Assembly: GCA_018222345.1 (NCBI GenBank)
Contig: JAAFAL010000008.1
Span: 1 to 45,023, forward strand
Source: a bacterium
Lineage (GTDB): Bacteria; Pseudomonadota; Gammaproteobacteria; Nevskiales; OUC007
Direction of reading: 5' to 3'
DNA length: 45,023 bases
The notes below the pieces were generated by a model, which was not told the origin of the DNA, did no database searches, and saw only the letters and a list, made by a program, of their open reading frames with translations. The translations under genes were made by a program, and so were the position numbers. Within the stretch, counting starts at the first letter, position 1. Each line of letters begins with the position of its first letter. Below, one piece after another: positions 1-9,416 of this stretch.

Positions 1-1
1 C

Positions 2-97
2 ACCAAGGGCCTGACCATGCCGTTCTTCCGCTCTGGCTGCCGAAGCCTGCTGCCCATGTGCGATGCGACGGGCTTGCTGCTTCGCGTAGATCGCTAA
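2..97 (+). CDS. ftsW: FtsW C-terminal end (partial)
   Basis: Last 31 codons of the SEDS-family septal peptidoglycan polymerase/lipid II-binding protein FtsW, cut by the left edge. The frame starting at base 2 reads TKGLTMPFF, then SLLPM and LLLRVDR before TAA, matching the conserved end of FtsW (TKGLTLPxxSYGGSSLL...LLRxD). It sits directly before murG, as in the dcw cluster. The usual SYGGSS turn reads RSGCRS here, which is unusual; it may be natural divergence or poor sequence near a contig end. Confidence 0.8.
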   Translation, partial: TKGLTMPFFRSGCRSLLPMCDATGLLLRVDR

Positions 98-147
98 ACC
101 CGCCTCGAGGCAGGCGCAGCTTGTACGCCAGACCGGGGGCGGCGCAA

Positions 148-1236
148 ATGACTGCGGCAACCCTCACGGTGGGCATTGCCGCCGGCGGCACGGGCGGGCA
201 TGTGTTCCCGGCATTGGCCGTGGCAGAAGCGCTGCGCGAACTGGGCCACCGCGTGGTCTGGTTTGGCACGCGCGCTGGTTTGGAGGCGCGTGTGGTGCCG
301 GCTGCCAAGTTTGAAATGGAATGGATTGCCATCGGCGGCTTGCGCGGTAAGGGCGTGTTGCCGTTGATTACGGCACCGTTCAAGTTGCTGCGCGCGTTGT
401 GGCAAGCGTTGCGGGCTAGCCGCCGGCAAGGTGTCGATGTGGTGCTGGGCATGGGTGGTTTTGTGTCCGGCCCGGTTGGCGTAGCCACTGCACTACGCCG
501 CCGGCCGTTGCTGGTGCATGAGCAAAATGCCACCGCCGGCCTGACCAATCGCCTGCTGGCCAAGTTGGCGCGGCAGGTGATGCAGGCCTTCCCCGGCACA
601 TTTATCGACACCCCGAAGTTGCTCACTGTGGGCAACCCGGTGCGCGCAGCCTTTGCTGCCGTGCCGCCGCCCGCAGCGCGTATGCAGCCAGGCCGGCAAC
701 CCCGCGTTTTGGTTGTGGGTGGCAGCCTCGGTGCGTTGGCGCTGAATACCTTAGTGCCCAAGGCCGTCGCATTGTTGCCCGCTGACGCGCGCCCGGTGCT
801 GTGGCATCAGGGCGGCCGCACGCTGGCACAAGCGCAGCAGGCTTATGCTGACACCGATGTGCAGGTCGAGTTGGTCGAATTTATCGACGATATGCCCGCG
901 GCCTACGCCTGGGCTGATTTGCTCGTTTGCCGCGCGGGTGCGCTAACGATTGCCGAACTCGCCGCAGCCGGCTGCGCTGCAGTGCTGGTGCCGTTTCCAT
1001 TCGCGGTGGATGACCACCAAACCGCCAACGCGCAGGTGTTGGTGCAGGCCGGCGCCGCAAAATTGATTCAAGAGCGCGAGCTGACGCCGCAGATCCTCGC
1101 CGACACGCTGGCTGAGTTGCTGGCCGACCACGGCCAGTTGCTGCGTATGGCGCAGGCCGCGCGCAAGCAGGCGCAGCCACAGGCCTGCAAGCAAATCGTC
1201 GACGCCTGCCTGGACGCAGCAGGGGTGGCGGCATGA
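148..1236 (+). CDS. murG: MurG, lipid II synthase
   Basis: UDP-GlcNAc:undecaprenyl-PP-MurNAc-pentapeptide GlcNAc transferase, which makes lipid II at the inner face of the membrane. It has 362 codons, close to the family norm. The N-terminal glycine-rich loop ([19 protein letters not shown]) and the C-terminal donor-site segment ([15 protein letters not shown]) are both present. An in-frame GTG at 58 would add 30 residues without family character and would overlap ftsW; the ATG at 148 has a GGGGGCGG ribosome site and places the glycine loop where MurG has it. The stop overlaps the murC start (ATGA), so the two are probably translationally coupled. Confidence 0.95.
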   Translation: MTAATLTVGIAAGGTGGHVFPALAVAEALRELGHRVVWFGTRAGLEARVVPAAKFEMEWIAIGGLRGKGVLPLITAPFKLLRALWQALRASRRQGVDVVLGMGGFVSGPVGVATALRRRPLLVHEQNATAGLTNRLLAKLARQVMQAFPGTFIDTPKLLTVGNPVRAAFAAVPPPAARMQPGRQPRVLVVGGSLGALALNTLVPKAVALLPADARPVLWHQGGRTLAQAQQAYADTDVQVELVEFIDDMPAAYAWADLLVCRAGALTIAELAAAGCAAVLVPFPFAVDDHQTANAQVLVQAGAAKLIQERELTPQILADTLAELLADHGQLLRMAQAARKQAQPQACKQIVDACLDAAGVAA

Positions 1237-2672
1237 GCCCCGACATGCACAACGTCGAAATGCTCAAGCGGCCGATGCGCCGCGTGTCGCAGATTCATTT
1301 TGTTGGCATCGGCGGTGTCGGCATGGCCGGCATTGCCGAGGTACTGCTGAACCTGGGTTACGCGGTGTCGGGTAGTGATTTGCGCGAAGGGCCGGCGACC
1401 CTGCGCCTGGGCGAACTGGGCGCCAGTATTCATATCGGCCATGGCGAATCGAATATTGATGGCGCCGACGTTGTTGTGACCTCGACGGCTGTTGACAAGG
1501 CCAACCCGGAAGTCGTGGCTGCCCATGCTCAGCGGTTGCCGGTGGTGCGCCGAGCCGAAATGCTCGCTGAGTTGATGCGCTTCCGCTACGGCATTGCCAT
1601 TGCCGGTACCCACGGCAAGACAACCACCACCAGCTTGGTGGCCAGCGTGCTGGCCGAGGGCGAGTTGGACCCCACCTTCGTGGTCGGCGGCAAGGTGTTG
1701 TCGGCTGGCGCCAACGCCAAGTTGGGCGGTGGGCCGTATCTGGTGGCCGAGGCCGACGAGTCGGACGCGTCGTTCCTGCACCTCAATCCGATGATTGCGG
1801 TGGTCACGAATATCGATGCTGACCACCTGGAAACCTACGGCGGCGAGTTCTCCAAGCTGCAGGACACCTTCATCGAGTTCCTCCATCGCCTGCCGTTCTA
1901 CGGCCTGGCTGTGGTGTGTGTGGACGACCCGGTGATCGCCAGCTTGATCGACACGCTAGGCCGACCGGTGACTACCTACGGCATTCACGCAGACGCCGAT
2001 GTGCGCGCCGAAGACATCCGCATCGACGGCCGCGGCTCGCACTTTACCGTGCGGCTTGCCGGTGGCGAGTCGGCAGAAATTCACCTCAACTTACCGGGCA
2101 AGCACAACGTGCTCAATGCCTTGGCAGCGGTTGCCGTGGGCAGCGAATTGGGCGTGCCGCTAGACAAGATTGGCGCTGCGCTGACCGCCTTTGCCGGCAT
2201 CAGTCGCCGTTGCGAAGTTGTTGGCGAATTGCAGGCCGGAGACGGCACTGCACTACTGATTGATGACTATGGCCATCACCCCAGCGAACTGGAAGCCACG
2301 CTGGCGGCGATGCGCGATGCCTGGCCCGGCCGCCGGCTGGTGACCGTATTCCAGCCGCATCGCTACACCCGCACACGCGATCTGTTCGACGACTTTTGCA
2401 ATGTCTTGGCCGATACCGACCCGCTGATTCTCACCGAGGTGTATCCGGCAGGTGAGGCGCCGATCAGCAATGCCGACGGCCGTGCGCTGGCACGCGGTAT
2501 TCGCGCCCGCGGCAAGGCCAGCCCGGTGTTTGTCGAGGCGTTGGACGAACTGATTCCGACATTGGCCGATCTGTTGCAGCCCGGCGATGTGGTGCTCACC
2601 CTGGGCGCCGGAAACATCGGCAGCCTGCCGGCGCGGTTGATGAGTGCGATGGGCGCAGGAGGTGCGGCATGA
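1233..2672 (+). CDS. murC: MurC, UDP-MurNAc--L-alanine ligase
   Basis: Cytoplasmic ATP-dependent ligase that adds L-Ala to UDP-MurNAc, the first peptide-stem step. It has 479 residues, typical of MurC. Visible are the Rossmann-type start ([17 protein letters not shown], about 22-38), the ATP loop GTHGKTTTT at 125-133, the EADESDASF segment, the NIDADHLE motif, the [11 protein letters not shown] central motif and DDYGHHPSE in the C-terminal domain. Its ATG overlaps the murG stop and its own stop overlaps the murB start, both as ATGA. Confidence 0.96.
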   Translation: MSPDMHNVEMLKRPMRRVSQIHFVGIGGVGMAGIAEVLLNLGYAVSGSDLREGPATLRLGELGASIHIGHGESNIDGADVVVTSTAVDKANPEVVAAHAQRLPVVRRAEMLAELMRFRYGIAIAGTHGKTTTTSLVASVLAEGELDPTFVVGGKVLSAGANAKLGGGPYLVAEADESDASFLHLNPMIAVVTNIDADHLETYGGEFSKLQDTFIEFLHRLPFYGLAVVCVDDPVIASLIDTLGRPVTTYGIHADADVRAEDIRIDGRGSHFTVRLAGGESAEIHLNLPGKHNVLNALAAVAVGSELGVPLDKIGAALTAFAGISRRCEVVGELQAGDGTALLIDDYGHHPSELEATLAAMRDAWPGRRLVTVFQPHRYTRTRDLFDDFCNVLADTDPLILTEVYPAGEAPISNADGRALARGIRARGKASPVFVEALDELIPTLADLLQPGDVVLTLGAGNIGSLPARLMSAMGAGGAA

Positions 2673-3559
2673 GCCATGCCTTGCGGGGAGAACTACGCGT
2701 GTCGGAGCCGATGTCGCGCCACACCTCATGGCGTGTCGGCGGCCCCACCGACCGCTACTACAAGCCTGCCGATCATGCCGACCTGGGCGAGTTCATGCGC
2801 CGCCTGCCTGCGGGCGAAGACTTGCTGTGGCTTGGCCTGGGCAGCAACTTGCTCGTGCGCGATGCCGGATTCCGCGGCACCACAGTGTGCGTGCACGGCG
2901 TGCTGGACCACATCAAAGACCTCGGCGATGGCCGCGTTCAGGTCGAAGCCGGCGCGCATTGCGCGCGGTTGGCCAAGCGCACGGCAGCGCTGGGCTTGCA
3001 GGGTGGCGAGTTCTTTTCCGGCATCCCTGGCACGTTGGGCGGTGCGCTGGCGATGAACGCCGGTGCCTGGGGCGGCGAAACCTGGTCGGTGGTCGAAACG
3101 GTGCAGATCATCAGCCGTGATGGCACTGAGCGCGAGTTGCCCGCCGAGGCATTCAAGGCGGGTTATCGCAGCGTCGAGTTGCCGGAGCCGGGCTTGTGGT
3201 TTGTCAGCGCAATACTGCGTTTTGCGGCCGATGCCGACGGCCAGGCAGCCGAGCGCATCCGCAACATGATTGCCGAGCGCAAGGCCAGCCAGCCGGTCGG
3301 CAAGCCGTCCTGTGGCTCGGTGTTCCGCAACCCCAATGGCGACCACGCCGCGCGGCTGATCGAAGCCGCGGGGCTCAAGGGCACGCGCATCGGTGGCGCA
3401 GAAATTTCGATCAAGCATGCCAACTTTATTCTCAATGCTGGTGACGCCACAGCGGCTGATATTGAAGCGCTGATTGGCAAAGCGCAGCAGACCGTCGCGC
3501 AGCAATTCGGCGTGCAACTACAGCCTGAAGTGCGCGTCGTCGGGGAGGCGCGGGTATGA
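2669..3559 (+). CDS. murB: MurB, UDP-N-acetylenolpyruvoylglucosamine reductase
   Basis: FAD enzyme that reduces UDP-GlcNAc-enolpyruvate to UDP-MurNAc. It has 296 residues, the shorter MurB type, as opposed to the ~340-residue E. coli type. The FAD-domain signature [15 protein letters not shown] (56-70), the [19 protein letters not shown] segment (118-136) and the catalytic serine in CGSVFRNP (Ser217) are all visible. It lies inside the dcw cluster between murC and ddl with ATGA overlaps on both sides, as in Neisseria and Xanthomonas and unlike E. coli. Confidence 0.95.
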   Translation: MSHALRGELRVSEPMSRHTSWRVGGPTDRYYKPADHADLGEFMRRLPAGEDLLWLGLGSNLLVRDAGFRGTTVCVHGVLDHIKDLGDGRVQVEAGAHCARLAKRTAALGLQGGEFFSGIPGTLGGALAMNAGAWGGETWSVVETVQIISRDGTERELPAEAFKAGYRSVELPEPGLWFVSAILRFAADADGQAAERIRNMIAERKASQPVGKPSCGSVFRNPNGDHAARLIEAAGLKGTRIGGAEISIKHANFILNAGDATAADIEALIGKAQQTVAQQFGVQLQPEVRVVGEARV

Positions 3560-4515
3560 GCGCTGCTGAATTCGGCAAGGTGGCAGTGCTAATGGGCGGC
3601 TGGTCCAGCGAACGGCAAGTGTCGCTGGATTCCGGCGCCTGCGTGCTGGAAGGCCTGCTTGCCGCGGACATTGATGCGCACGCTGTCGATCCCGACCCCG
3701 AACAACTACTCGGACTGCGTAGCGCTGGCTACGCGCGCGTGTTCAACATTCTCCACGGCACGCCCGGCGAAGACGGCCTGTTACAAGCCGCCTGTGCGCT
3801 GCAGGGTTTGCCGGTGACCGGCAGCGGCGTGCAGGCCAGCGCCAACGCCATGGACAAAGCGGCCACCAAGGCCTTGTGGCGCCAGGCCGGCATTCCGGTG
3901 GCCGACGATGCCGTGCTGACCCACGCCGAAGCGGCCGAGGCTGACCTGGATGCGCTGGTTGAGCAGTTGGGCTTGCCAGTGTTTGTGAAGCCACCGCTGG
4001 AAGGTTCCAGTGTTGGTGTGGTCAAGGCCACTAGTGTGGCCGAACTGCGTGATGCCATTGCCGCGGCACGTGCCTGGGGCAGCCGGGTGATGATCGAAGC
4101 CGCAGTGACCGGCAAGGAGCTGACTGCCGGATTCGTCGGTGACGACAACCTGCCGCTGGTGGAGATTGTTAGCGCTGCCGAGTTTTATGACTACGACGCC
4201 AAATATGTCTCCGACCAGACTCAATACAAGGTGCCGTGCGGGCTGCCCGGTGAGCTCGAGCAAGCCCTGCAGGCGCAAGCGCGCGCGGCGTACGAGGCGA
4301 TTGGCTGCACTGGCTGGGGGCGTGTCGATTTCATGCTCACTGATGACGGCCGGGCGGTGTTTTTGGAGGTCAATACAACACCGGGGATGACCACCCATTC
4401 GCTGGTGCCCAAGGCCGCTGCAGCGCTGGGCTGGAACATGCCGACACTGGTCAAGCGAATTCTGGCGCAAACACTGGTTGGGAACGATCAAGCCGTGGCG
4501 GAGGTGGCAGCATGA
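3556..4515 (+). CDS. ddl: D-alanine--D-alanine ligase
   Basis: ATP-grasp ligase making D-Ala-D-Ala for the peptide stem. It has 319 residues, as for DdlB. Seen are the N-terminal MGGWSSERQVSLDSG motif with the catalytic Glu, HGTPGEDGLLQ, the ATP-grasp segment VFVKPPLEGSSVGVVKA, and the C-terminal metal-binding EVNTTPGMTTHS. The start ATG overlaps the murB stop and the gene ends in an ATGA overlap with ftsQ. The position between murB and ftsQ is the classic DdlB position. Confidence 0.95.
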   Translation: MSAAEFGKVAVLMGGWSSERQVSLDSGACVLEGLLAADIDAHAVDPDPEQLLGLRSAGYARVFNILHGTPGEDGLLQAACALQGLPVTGSGVQASANAMDKAATKALWRQAGIPVADDAVLTHAEAAEADLDALVEQLGLPVFVKPPLEGSSVGVVKATSVAELRDAIAAARAWGSRVMIEAAVTGKELTAGFVGDDNLPLVEIVSAAEFYDYDAKYVSDQTQYKVPCGLPGELEQALQAQARAAYEAIGCTGWGRVDFMLTDDGRAVFLEVNTTPGMTTHSLVPKAAAALGWNMPTLVKRILAQTLVGNDQAVAEVAA

Positions 4516-5267
4516 GCACCGCTGTATTGCCACGTGCTTCGGCTTTCCGTGCGGCCGCTGCCGAGCACCCGGCGCGCAAGCCGCTGGCAGCCGCGGCGAC
4601 CCTGGCCCTGCTGGCAGGTGGGCTGATGTTCGCCGCATTGGCGAACCAGGCTGGGCCGCCCAACCTGGAGGTTCGTGGCGCCAATGCGACGACCGCGCAA
4701 GCCATCAGCGATGCCATTGGCGCGCGGCTGCAGACCAGCTTGTTTGCCGTCGATCTGCAAGCTATCGAACACGCGCTTGCAAGCTTGCCATGGGTGGCCG
4801 AGGCCGATGTTTGGCGGCGCTTTCCCGGCACCGTGGTGGCCCGCGTAAGCGAGCACCGCGTAGTCGCACGCTGGCACGACTCGCGGCTGATCTCAGACCA
4901 GGGCGTGTTGTTTACACCGCCGGATATGGATGGCGTGCAGCGCTTGCCGGTGCTGTCGGGCCCGGATGAAACATCGGCCGACGTGCTCGGCCAATTCCTG
5001 GTGCTGGAGCCGGCATTTGCCGCGGTCAGCAATCCGCTGCGCGCCTTGGCCATTGATGCCCGCGGCAGTTGGACGGCGACGTTGGCTGACGGCGTGCAGG
5101 TGCACCTGGGCCGGCGCGACATCGCCGCCCGCGCGCAGCGCTTGGTACAGGTCGCGGTGCCGGCGCTGGATGCCGATTGGCAGCGTGTCGCCAGCATCGA
5201 CCTGCGTTATTCGAACGGATTTGCCGTGGCCTGGCGCCTGCCAGCCACAACAGTTGAGGAGCCTTAG
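4512..5267 (+). CDS. ftsQ: FtsQ, divisome protein
   Basis: Bitopic division protein that links FtsA/FtsW/FtsI with FtsBL. It has 251 residues: a short cytoplasmic arm, one membrane helix at about residues 27-47 (AAATLALLAGGLMFAALA), a POTRA domain starting at NLEVRGANATT, and the beta domain with the LPWVAEADVWRRFPGTVVARV stretch typical of FtsQ/DivIB. ATGA-coupled to ddl. It ends 3 bases before the ftsA ATG, and the ftsA ribosome site (TTGAGGAGCC) lies within the last ftsQ codons. Confidence 0.93.
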   Translation: MSTAVLPRASAFRAAAAEHPARKPLAAAATLALLAGGLMFAALANQAGPPNLEVRGANATTAQAISDAIGARLQTSLFAVDLQAIEHALASLPWVAEADVWRRFPGTVVARVSEHRVVARWHDSRLISDQGVLFTPPDMDGVQRLPVLSGPDETSADVLGQFLVLEPAFAAVSNPLRALAIDARGSWTATLADGVQVHLGRRDIAARAQRLVQVAVPALDADWQRVASIDLRYSNGFAVAWRLPATTVEEP

Positions 5268-5270
5268 GCC

Positions 5271-6503
5271 ATGTCCAGAAAACCCCAACGCGAAATGATC
5301 GTCGGGCTTGATATCGGTACATCGAAAGTGGCCGCCATCGTCGGTGAGATCAATGTTGATGGCGTCATGGAGGTCGTCGGCATTGGCAGCCACCCAGCAA
5401 CCGGCATGAAGAAGGGCGTGGTGGTGAATATCGAGGCCACCACCCAGTCGATCCGCCGTGCTGTGGAAGAAGCCGAGCTCATGGCCGGTTGCCGAATCCA
5501 GAGCGTTTACACCGGCATTTCGGGCAGCCATGTCAAAAGCCTGAATAGCCACGGCATTGTCGCCGTGCGCAGCAAAGAGGTGACACAGTCTGACGTTGAT
5601 CGCGTCATCGACGCGGCCTGCGCGGTGGCCATCCCGGCCGACCAGAAAGTGATGCACGTGCTGCCGCAGGAATTTGCGGTGGACGACCAGGACGGTATTT
5701 CCGAGCCGGTGGGCATGAGCGGTGTGCGGTTGGAAGCTCGCGTACACATGGTCACTGGCAGCGTGTCGGCGGCGCAAAACATCACCAAGTGCGTCAACCG
5801 GTGCGGGCTGGAAGTTGACCGGCTGATTCTGGAACAACTCGCCTCCAGCTACGCCGTGCTCACCGAGGACGAAAAAGACCTCGGCGTGTGCATGATCGAC
5901 ATCGGCGGTGGCACGTCGGATATTGCGGTGTTTCACAAGGGCGCGATCCGCCACACGGCGGTGATCCCCATTGCCGGTGACCAGGTCACCAACGATATCG
6001 CCGTGGCCTTGCGCACGCCGACGCAACACGCCGACCAAATCAAAATCAAGTACGGCCACGCACTGCCGGAGATGCTCGAGGGTGACGAAACCATCGAGGT
6101 GTCCAGCGTGGGTGACCGCCCGGCGCGGCGCCTGTCGCGCCATACGCTGGCCGAGGTGATCCGCCCGCGCTACGAAGAGTTGTTCACGCTGATCGCGCGC
6201 GAACTGCGCCGCAGCGGTTTTGACGAACTGTCCGCCGGCGGCATCGTGCTCACCGGCGGCAGCAGCAAGATGGCTGGCGTCTGCGAACTGGCCGAGGAGG
6301 TGTTCGACACCCCGGTGCGCTTGGGCATGCCACAAGTCATCGCCGGGCTGACAGACGTCGCCCACAACCCCATTCACGCCACCGGCGTGGGATTACTGGT
6401 GTTTGGCCAGAAGAACCTGCCGCAGTACAGCGGCGGCCCCGAGTCCAGCGGCTTTGCGTCCATTTGGGAACGTATGAAGAGCTGGTGGCAGGGCAATTTT
6501 TAG
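5271..6503 (+). CDS. ftsA: FtsA, actin-like divisome protein
   Basis: Actin/Hsp70-fold ATPase that anchors FtsZ to the membrane and recruits later division proteins. It has 410 residues. Phosphate-1 motif VGLDIGTSKVAAIVGEI is near the start, the phosphate-2/adenosine motifs MIDIGGGTSDIAVF and IVLTGGSSKMAGV follow, and the C-terminal amphipathic membrane-targeting helix is the ending IWERMKSWWQGNF. The preceding GAGGAG-type ribosome site supports the ATG at 5271. Confidence 0.95.
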   Translation: MSRKPQREMIVGLDIGTSKVAAIVGEINVDGVMEVVGIGSHPATGMKKGVVVNIEATTQSIRRAVEEAELMAGCRIQSVYTGISGSHVKSLNSHGIVAVRSKEVTQSDVDRVIDAACAVAIPADQKVMHVLPQEFAVDDQDGISEPVGMSGVRLEARVHMVTGSVSAAQNITKCVNRCGLEVDRLILEQLASSYAVLTEDEKDLGVCMIDIGGGTSDIAVFHKGAIRHTAVIPIAGDQVTNDIAVALRTPTQHADQIKIKYGHALPEMLEGDETIEVSSVGDRPARRLSRHTLAEVIRPRYEELFTLIARELRRSGFDELSAGGIVLTGGSSKMAGVCELAEEVFDTPVRLGMPQVIAGLTDVAHNPIHATGVGLLVFGQKNLPQYSGGPESSGFASIWERMKSWWQGNF

Positions 6504-6516
6504 CATGGAGATCGAC

Positions 6517-6699
6517 ATGGCAAACGACACGCGTAGCACCCCGAATTTGCGTGGGATCTGGACCGACAGGGCGCAGCAAACCGTGCGTCCGAAGGACAGC
6601 TTTATCAAATTGATCTTGGGAGGGCTGAAGCCCGCAGCACTCCGACGGATGACACCAAGCACGGGCACACACACACGACTGGAGAAGAGCAATGGCTGA
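6517..6699 (+). CDS. Candidate small ORF between ftsA and ftsZ
   Basis: A possible 60-residue protein filling the ftsA-ftsZ gap. The ATG at 6517 has a GGAG six bases upstream, and the stop TGA (6697-6699) overlaps the second and third codons of ftsZ, which would allow coupling. The product is basic and rather polar (it begins MANDTRSTPNLRG), has no signal peptide or membrane helix, and resembles no family I recognise. Codon choice (AGG, GGA, GGG) is less biased than in the neighbours, which argues against it. An upstream ATG at 6505 lacks a ribosome site. It may be only an open frame in the ftsZ leader, which also carries a short CA repeat (6666-6676). Confidence 0.2.
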   Translation: MANDTRSTPNLRGIWTDRAQQTVRPKDSFIKLILGGLKPAALRRMTPSTGTHTRLEKSNG

Positions 6700-7876
6700 A
6701 GTTTTTGAACTGCTCGATCGCCAACCCAATCGACCCGTCATCAAGGTGATGGGCGTGGGCGGCGGTGGCAGCAACACCGTTAACCAGATGGTCGAGGCCG
6801 GAATTCAAGGCGTCGAATTCATCTGCGCAAATACCGACGTTCAGCATTTGGAGGAATCCAATGCCGACACCATTTTACAACTGGGTGTAAACATCACCCG
6901 CGGCCTGGGCGCCGGCGCCGACCCCGAAGTGGGCCGCGCCTCGGCTATGGAAGACCGCGAGCGCATCCGCGAAGCGATTGAAGGCACCGACATGCTGTTC
7001 ATCACCGCCGGAATGGGCGGTGGAACCGGCACCGGCGCCGCGCCGATTGTTGCCGAGGTCGCCCGCGAACTGGAGATTCTCACTGTTGCGGTCGTCACCA
7101 AGCCGTTCCCCTTCGAGCGCAAAAAGCGCATGGAAGTGGCGATGAATGGCGTGGCGCAACTGGAAGACCTAGTCAACTCGCTAATCGTCATCCCCAACGA
7201 GAAGCTGATGACCGTGCTCGGCCGCGCCGTGACTGTGAAAAGCGCGTTCAAGGCGGCCAACGATGTGCTGCACAACGCGGTACAGGGCATTGCCGAACTG
7301 ATCACGGCCGGCGGCCTGATGAACGTCGATTTTGCCGACGTACGCAAGGTCATGAGCATCCCGGGTATGGCGATGATGGGTATTGGCCGCGCCTCCGGCG
7401 AAGAGCGTGCGCGCGAGGCCGCCGAGTCGGCCTTGGCCAGCCCGCTGCTGGATGAACTGACGCTGACCGGCGCCGAGGGCATCCTGGTGAACATCACTGC
7501 CAGCGAAGACCTGACCATGGCCGAGTTCACCACCGTCAACGAGGTGATCGGCGACATGGCATCAGACGGCGCCGAGGTCATTGTCGGTACGTCGCTGAGT
7601 GCCAATGTGGGTGACGAACTGCGGGTGACCGTGGTGGCCACCGGCCTGGGCGGCGGTGCCAAACCGGCCAGCCGAACGCGCGAGGAAGAGCTGCCCGAAA
7701 TCGTCACGCCCATCAACCGCGAGGTTGCCGGTGCTGGCAGCACCTACGGGACATATGACAAGCCGACCTACATCCGCCAGGGCGCTGCGGCCAAGAACCG
7801 CCGCCTGGATGATTTGTCGGACTTGGACATCGAGGTGCTCGACGTCCCGGCCTTCCTGCGCAACCAGGCCGACTAG
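6692..7876 (+). CDS. ftsZ: FtsZ, tubulin-like division GTPase
   Basis: Forms the Z ring at midcell. It has 394 residues. Glycine-rich loop GVGGGGSN lies at 21-28, the tubulin signature GGGTGTG at 109-115, the T7-loop region follows (LMNVDFADVRKVM), and after a short linker comes the conserved C-terminal peptide DVPAFLRNQAD that binds FtsA, ZipA and ZapD. ATG with GGAG nearby. Its partners ftsA (upstream) and zapD (minus strand, 16 kb away) are both in the window. Confidence 0.97.
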   Translation: MAEVFELLDRQPNRPVIKVMGVGGGGSNTVNQMVEAGIQGVEFICANTDVQHLEESNADTILQLGVNITRGLGAGADPEVGRASAMEDRERIREAIEGTDMLFITAGMGGGTGTGAAPIVAEVARELEILTVAVVTKPFPFERKKRMEVAMNGVAQLEDLVNSLIVIPNEKLMTVLGRAVTVKSAFKAANDVLHNAVQGIAELITAGGLMNVDFADVRKVMSIPGMAMMGIGRASGEERAREAAESALASPLLDELTLTGAEGILVNITASEDLTMAEFTTVNEVIGDMASDGAEVIVGTSLSANVGDELRVTVVATGLGGGAKPASRTREEELPEIVTPINREVAGAGSTYGTYDKPTYIRQGAAAKNRRLDDLSDLDIEVLDVPAFLRNQAD

Positions 7877-7906
7877 CCCGGTTTGCGCAGTAAATTCAGG
7901 GTCATG

Positions 7907-7915
7907 TGGTAATAT
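7907..7915 (+). promoter_or_regulatory. Candidate extended -10 promoter of lpxC
   Basis: TGGTAATAT: a TG dinucleotide one base before the hexamer TAATAT, in an otherwise GC-rich 155-base gap between ftsZ and lpxC. No good -35 at the usual spacing is seen (TTGCGC at 7883 is 21 bases away), which fits an extended -10 promoter. It would give lpxC its own transcript with a leader of about 110 bases. Confidence 0.4.
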
Positions 7916-7928
7916 GACGTTTTTGTGA

Positions 7929-7948
7929 AGCAGTGTTTAAGCACTGCT
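7929..7948 (+). other. Stem-loop in the lpxC leader
   Basis: Perfect 7-bp inverted repeat AGCAGTG / CACTGCT around the loop TTTAAG, between the candidate promoter and the lpxC start. It is not followed by a T run, so a leader structure or operator is as likely as a terminator of the ftsZ transcript. Confidence 0.4.
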
Positions 7949-8031
7949 CGCGGTCTCATATTGCCTGTCGGTTCTTTGAACTAGCGGGTTCGTCTGCGTG
8001 TCATAGACGGCCTGCAAGGTAGCCAGAAAAC

Positions 8032-8946
8032 ATGTTGAAGCAACGCACAATCTCTCATCCCATCCGGGCGACGGGCGTCGGCCTGCACTCGGGCAAGAAG
8101 GTGTTCATGGGCATCCGGCCAGCGCCGGTCGATCATGGCATCGTCTTTCGGCGGGTGGATTTGGACGGCGCGCAAGATGTGCCGGCGAAAGCTGAGCTGG
8201 TGACCGACACCACCCTGAACACCACGCTGGAGCAAGGCGGCACCAAGGTGTGCACCGTCGAACACCTGATGTCTGCGATGGCAGGCCTTGGCGTTGACAA
8301 TGCCCTGATCGAACTTTCCTCAGCCGAAGTTCCGATCATGGATGGCAGCGCCGGGCCGTTTGTCTTTTTGCTCCAGTCCGCTGGCCTGTCCGAGCAGGAC
8401 GCGCCGAAGAAGTTCGTGCGTATCAAGAAGCCTGTTCAAGTCGTCGAGGACGACAAATGGGCACGCTTTGACCCGCACGAAGGGTTCAAGGTCAGCTTCG
8501 GCATCGACTTCGAGCACCCGGTGTTCGACGAAGAGACGCAAAACACCGTGGTCGATTTTTCCACCACCTCGTATGTGAAAGAAGTCAGCCGCGCGCGCAC
8601 ATTCGGCTTCATGCGCGACGTGGAATACCTACGGTCGAACAACCTGGCGTTAGGCGCAAGCCTGGACAACGCCGTGGCGCTGGATGACTACCGTGTGCTT
8701 AATGCCGACGGTTTACGTTATGATAACGAGTTCGTCCGGCACAAAATTCTGGACGCCATCGGCGATTTGTCGTTGCTGGGCTACGGTTTGATCGGTGCAT
8801 TTACCGGCTACAAGTCGGGCCACGGCCTCAACAATCAGTTGGTGCGCGCCCTGAATCAGCAGCCGGACGCATGGGAGTTCGTCAGCTTTGATGATCCGGC
8901 CAAAGCGCCGGTGTCATACGCAACGGGCGCCTTGGCTGCCGCTTAG
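8032..8946 (+). CDS. lpxC: LpxC, UDP-3-O-acyl-GlcNAc deacetylase
   Basis: Zinc amidase catalysing the committed step of lipid A synthesis. It has 304 residues, matching E. coli LpxC. Zinc ligands are visible as His78 ([10 protein letters not shown]) and His237/Asp241 (HKILDAIGD); the catalytic His is His264 in SGHGLNNQ. The N-terminal [20 protein letters not shown] block is typical. Standard position after ftsZ. The stop TAG overlaps the stop of the convergent dciA-like gene by two bases (TTAG). Confidence 0.97.
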   Translation: MLKQRTISHPIRATGVGLHSGKKVFMGIRPAPVDHGIVFRRVDLDGAQDVPAKAELVTDTTLNTTLEQGGTKVCTVEHLMSAMAGLGVDNALIELSSAEVPIMDGSAGPFVFLLQSAGLSEQDAPKKFVRIKKPVQVVEDDKWARFDPHEGFKVSFGIDFEHPVFDEETQNTVVDFSTTSYVKEVSRARTFGFMRDVEYLRSNNLALGASLDNAVALDDYRVLNADGLRYDNEFVRHKILDAIGDLSLLGYGLIGAFTGYKSGHGLNNQLVRALNQQPDAWEFVSFDDPAKAPVSYATGALAAA

Positions 8947-9416
8947 CGGCTCGCCACCGCCGCGAGGCGGCATAACGCTTCGGCCAAGGCCGGATCGTTG
9001 ACAGAATTGGACGCGGCACGGATTTGCTGCGTTGCTTGCACCGACAGCGATCGCTTTTTCGGCGGTCGTTGTCGCGTTACGGGGCCAGGCACAGGGATTG
9101 CCACCCGCAAGCGCAGCCCGGCACAGCTTGGGCTGATCTCGGCACGGATGCTGCTTAGGAGTTGTTGTTGTTGCTGCCGCGCACGGCTTAGCCATGCGGG
9201 GCTGTCGGCAAACAACACCGCAATGGGCGCGGCAGAGTCGCCGTCCATGCGAACGAATTTGACGTGCCCGCGCAACACTGGGGGCAGGGTCGCCTGAAAC
9301 ATGCGGGCGAGTTGCTGGTTGCGCAGGGCGTTGTGACAAGTACTGGACAGGGGTGATTGACGGTCGTGCAGAAATTCGCTGAGCGAATAGCGTGAACGTC
9401 TGAGGGTATCTTCCAT
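8943..9416 (-). CDS. dciA: DciA-like (DUF721) protein
   Basis: 157 residues with the DUF721 pattern: [10 protein letters not shown], an [11 protein letters not shown] strand, [15 protein letters not shown] and a following helix, then a basic Q/P-rich linker. DUF721 proteins were named DciA and act with the replicative helicase DnaB in bacteria without DnaC-type loaders. The place between lpxC and the LytM-type peptidase gene upstream of secA is the same as in Pseudomonas aeruginosa. Start: the ATG at 9416 is the first ATG; a TTG at 9437 would add seven residues. Neither has a clear ribosome site. The assignment rests on pattern and context; sequence divergence is high. Confidence 0.65.
   Translation of the reverse strand: MEDTLRRSRYSLSEFLHDRQSPLSSTCHNALRNQQLARMFQATLPPVLRGHVKFVRMDGDSAAPIAVLFADSPAWLSRARQQQQQLLSSIRAEISPSCAGLRLRVAIPVPGPVTRQRPPKKRSLSVQATQQIRAASNSVNDPALAEALCRLAAVASR

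Noticed and set aside
4893-6377. Long minus-strand open frame (494 codons) opposite ftsQ/ftsA
   Set aside because: Antisense to clear ftsA, His/Ala/Arg-rich with no family pattern; a by-product of GC-rich codon bias.
6666-6676. Short CA dinucleotide tract before ftsZ as a phase-variable repeat
   Set aside because: Only about five units and outside any solid frame; too short to suggest phase variation.
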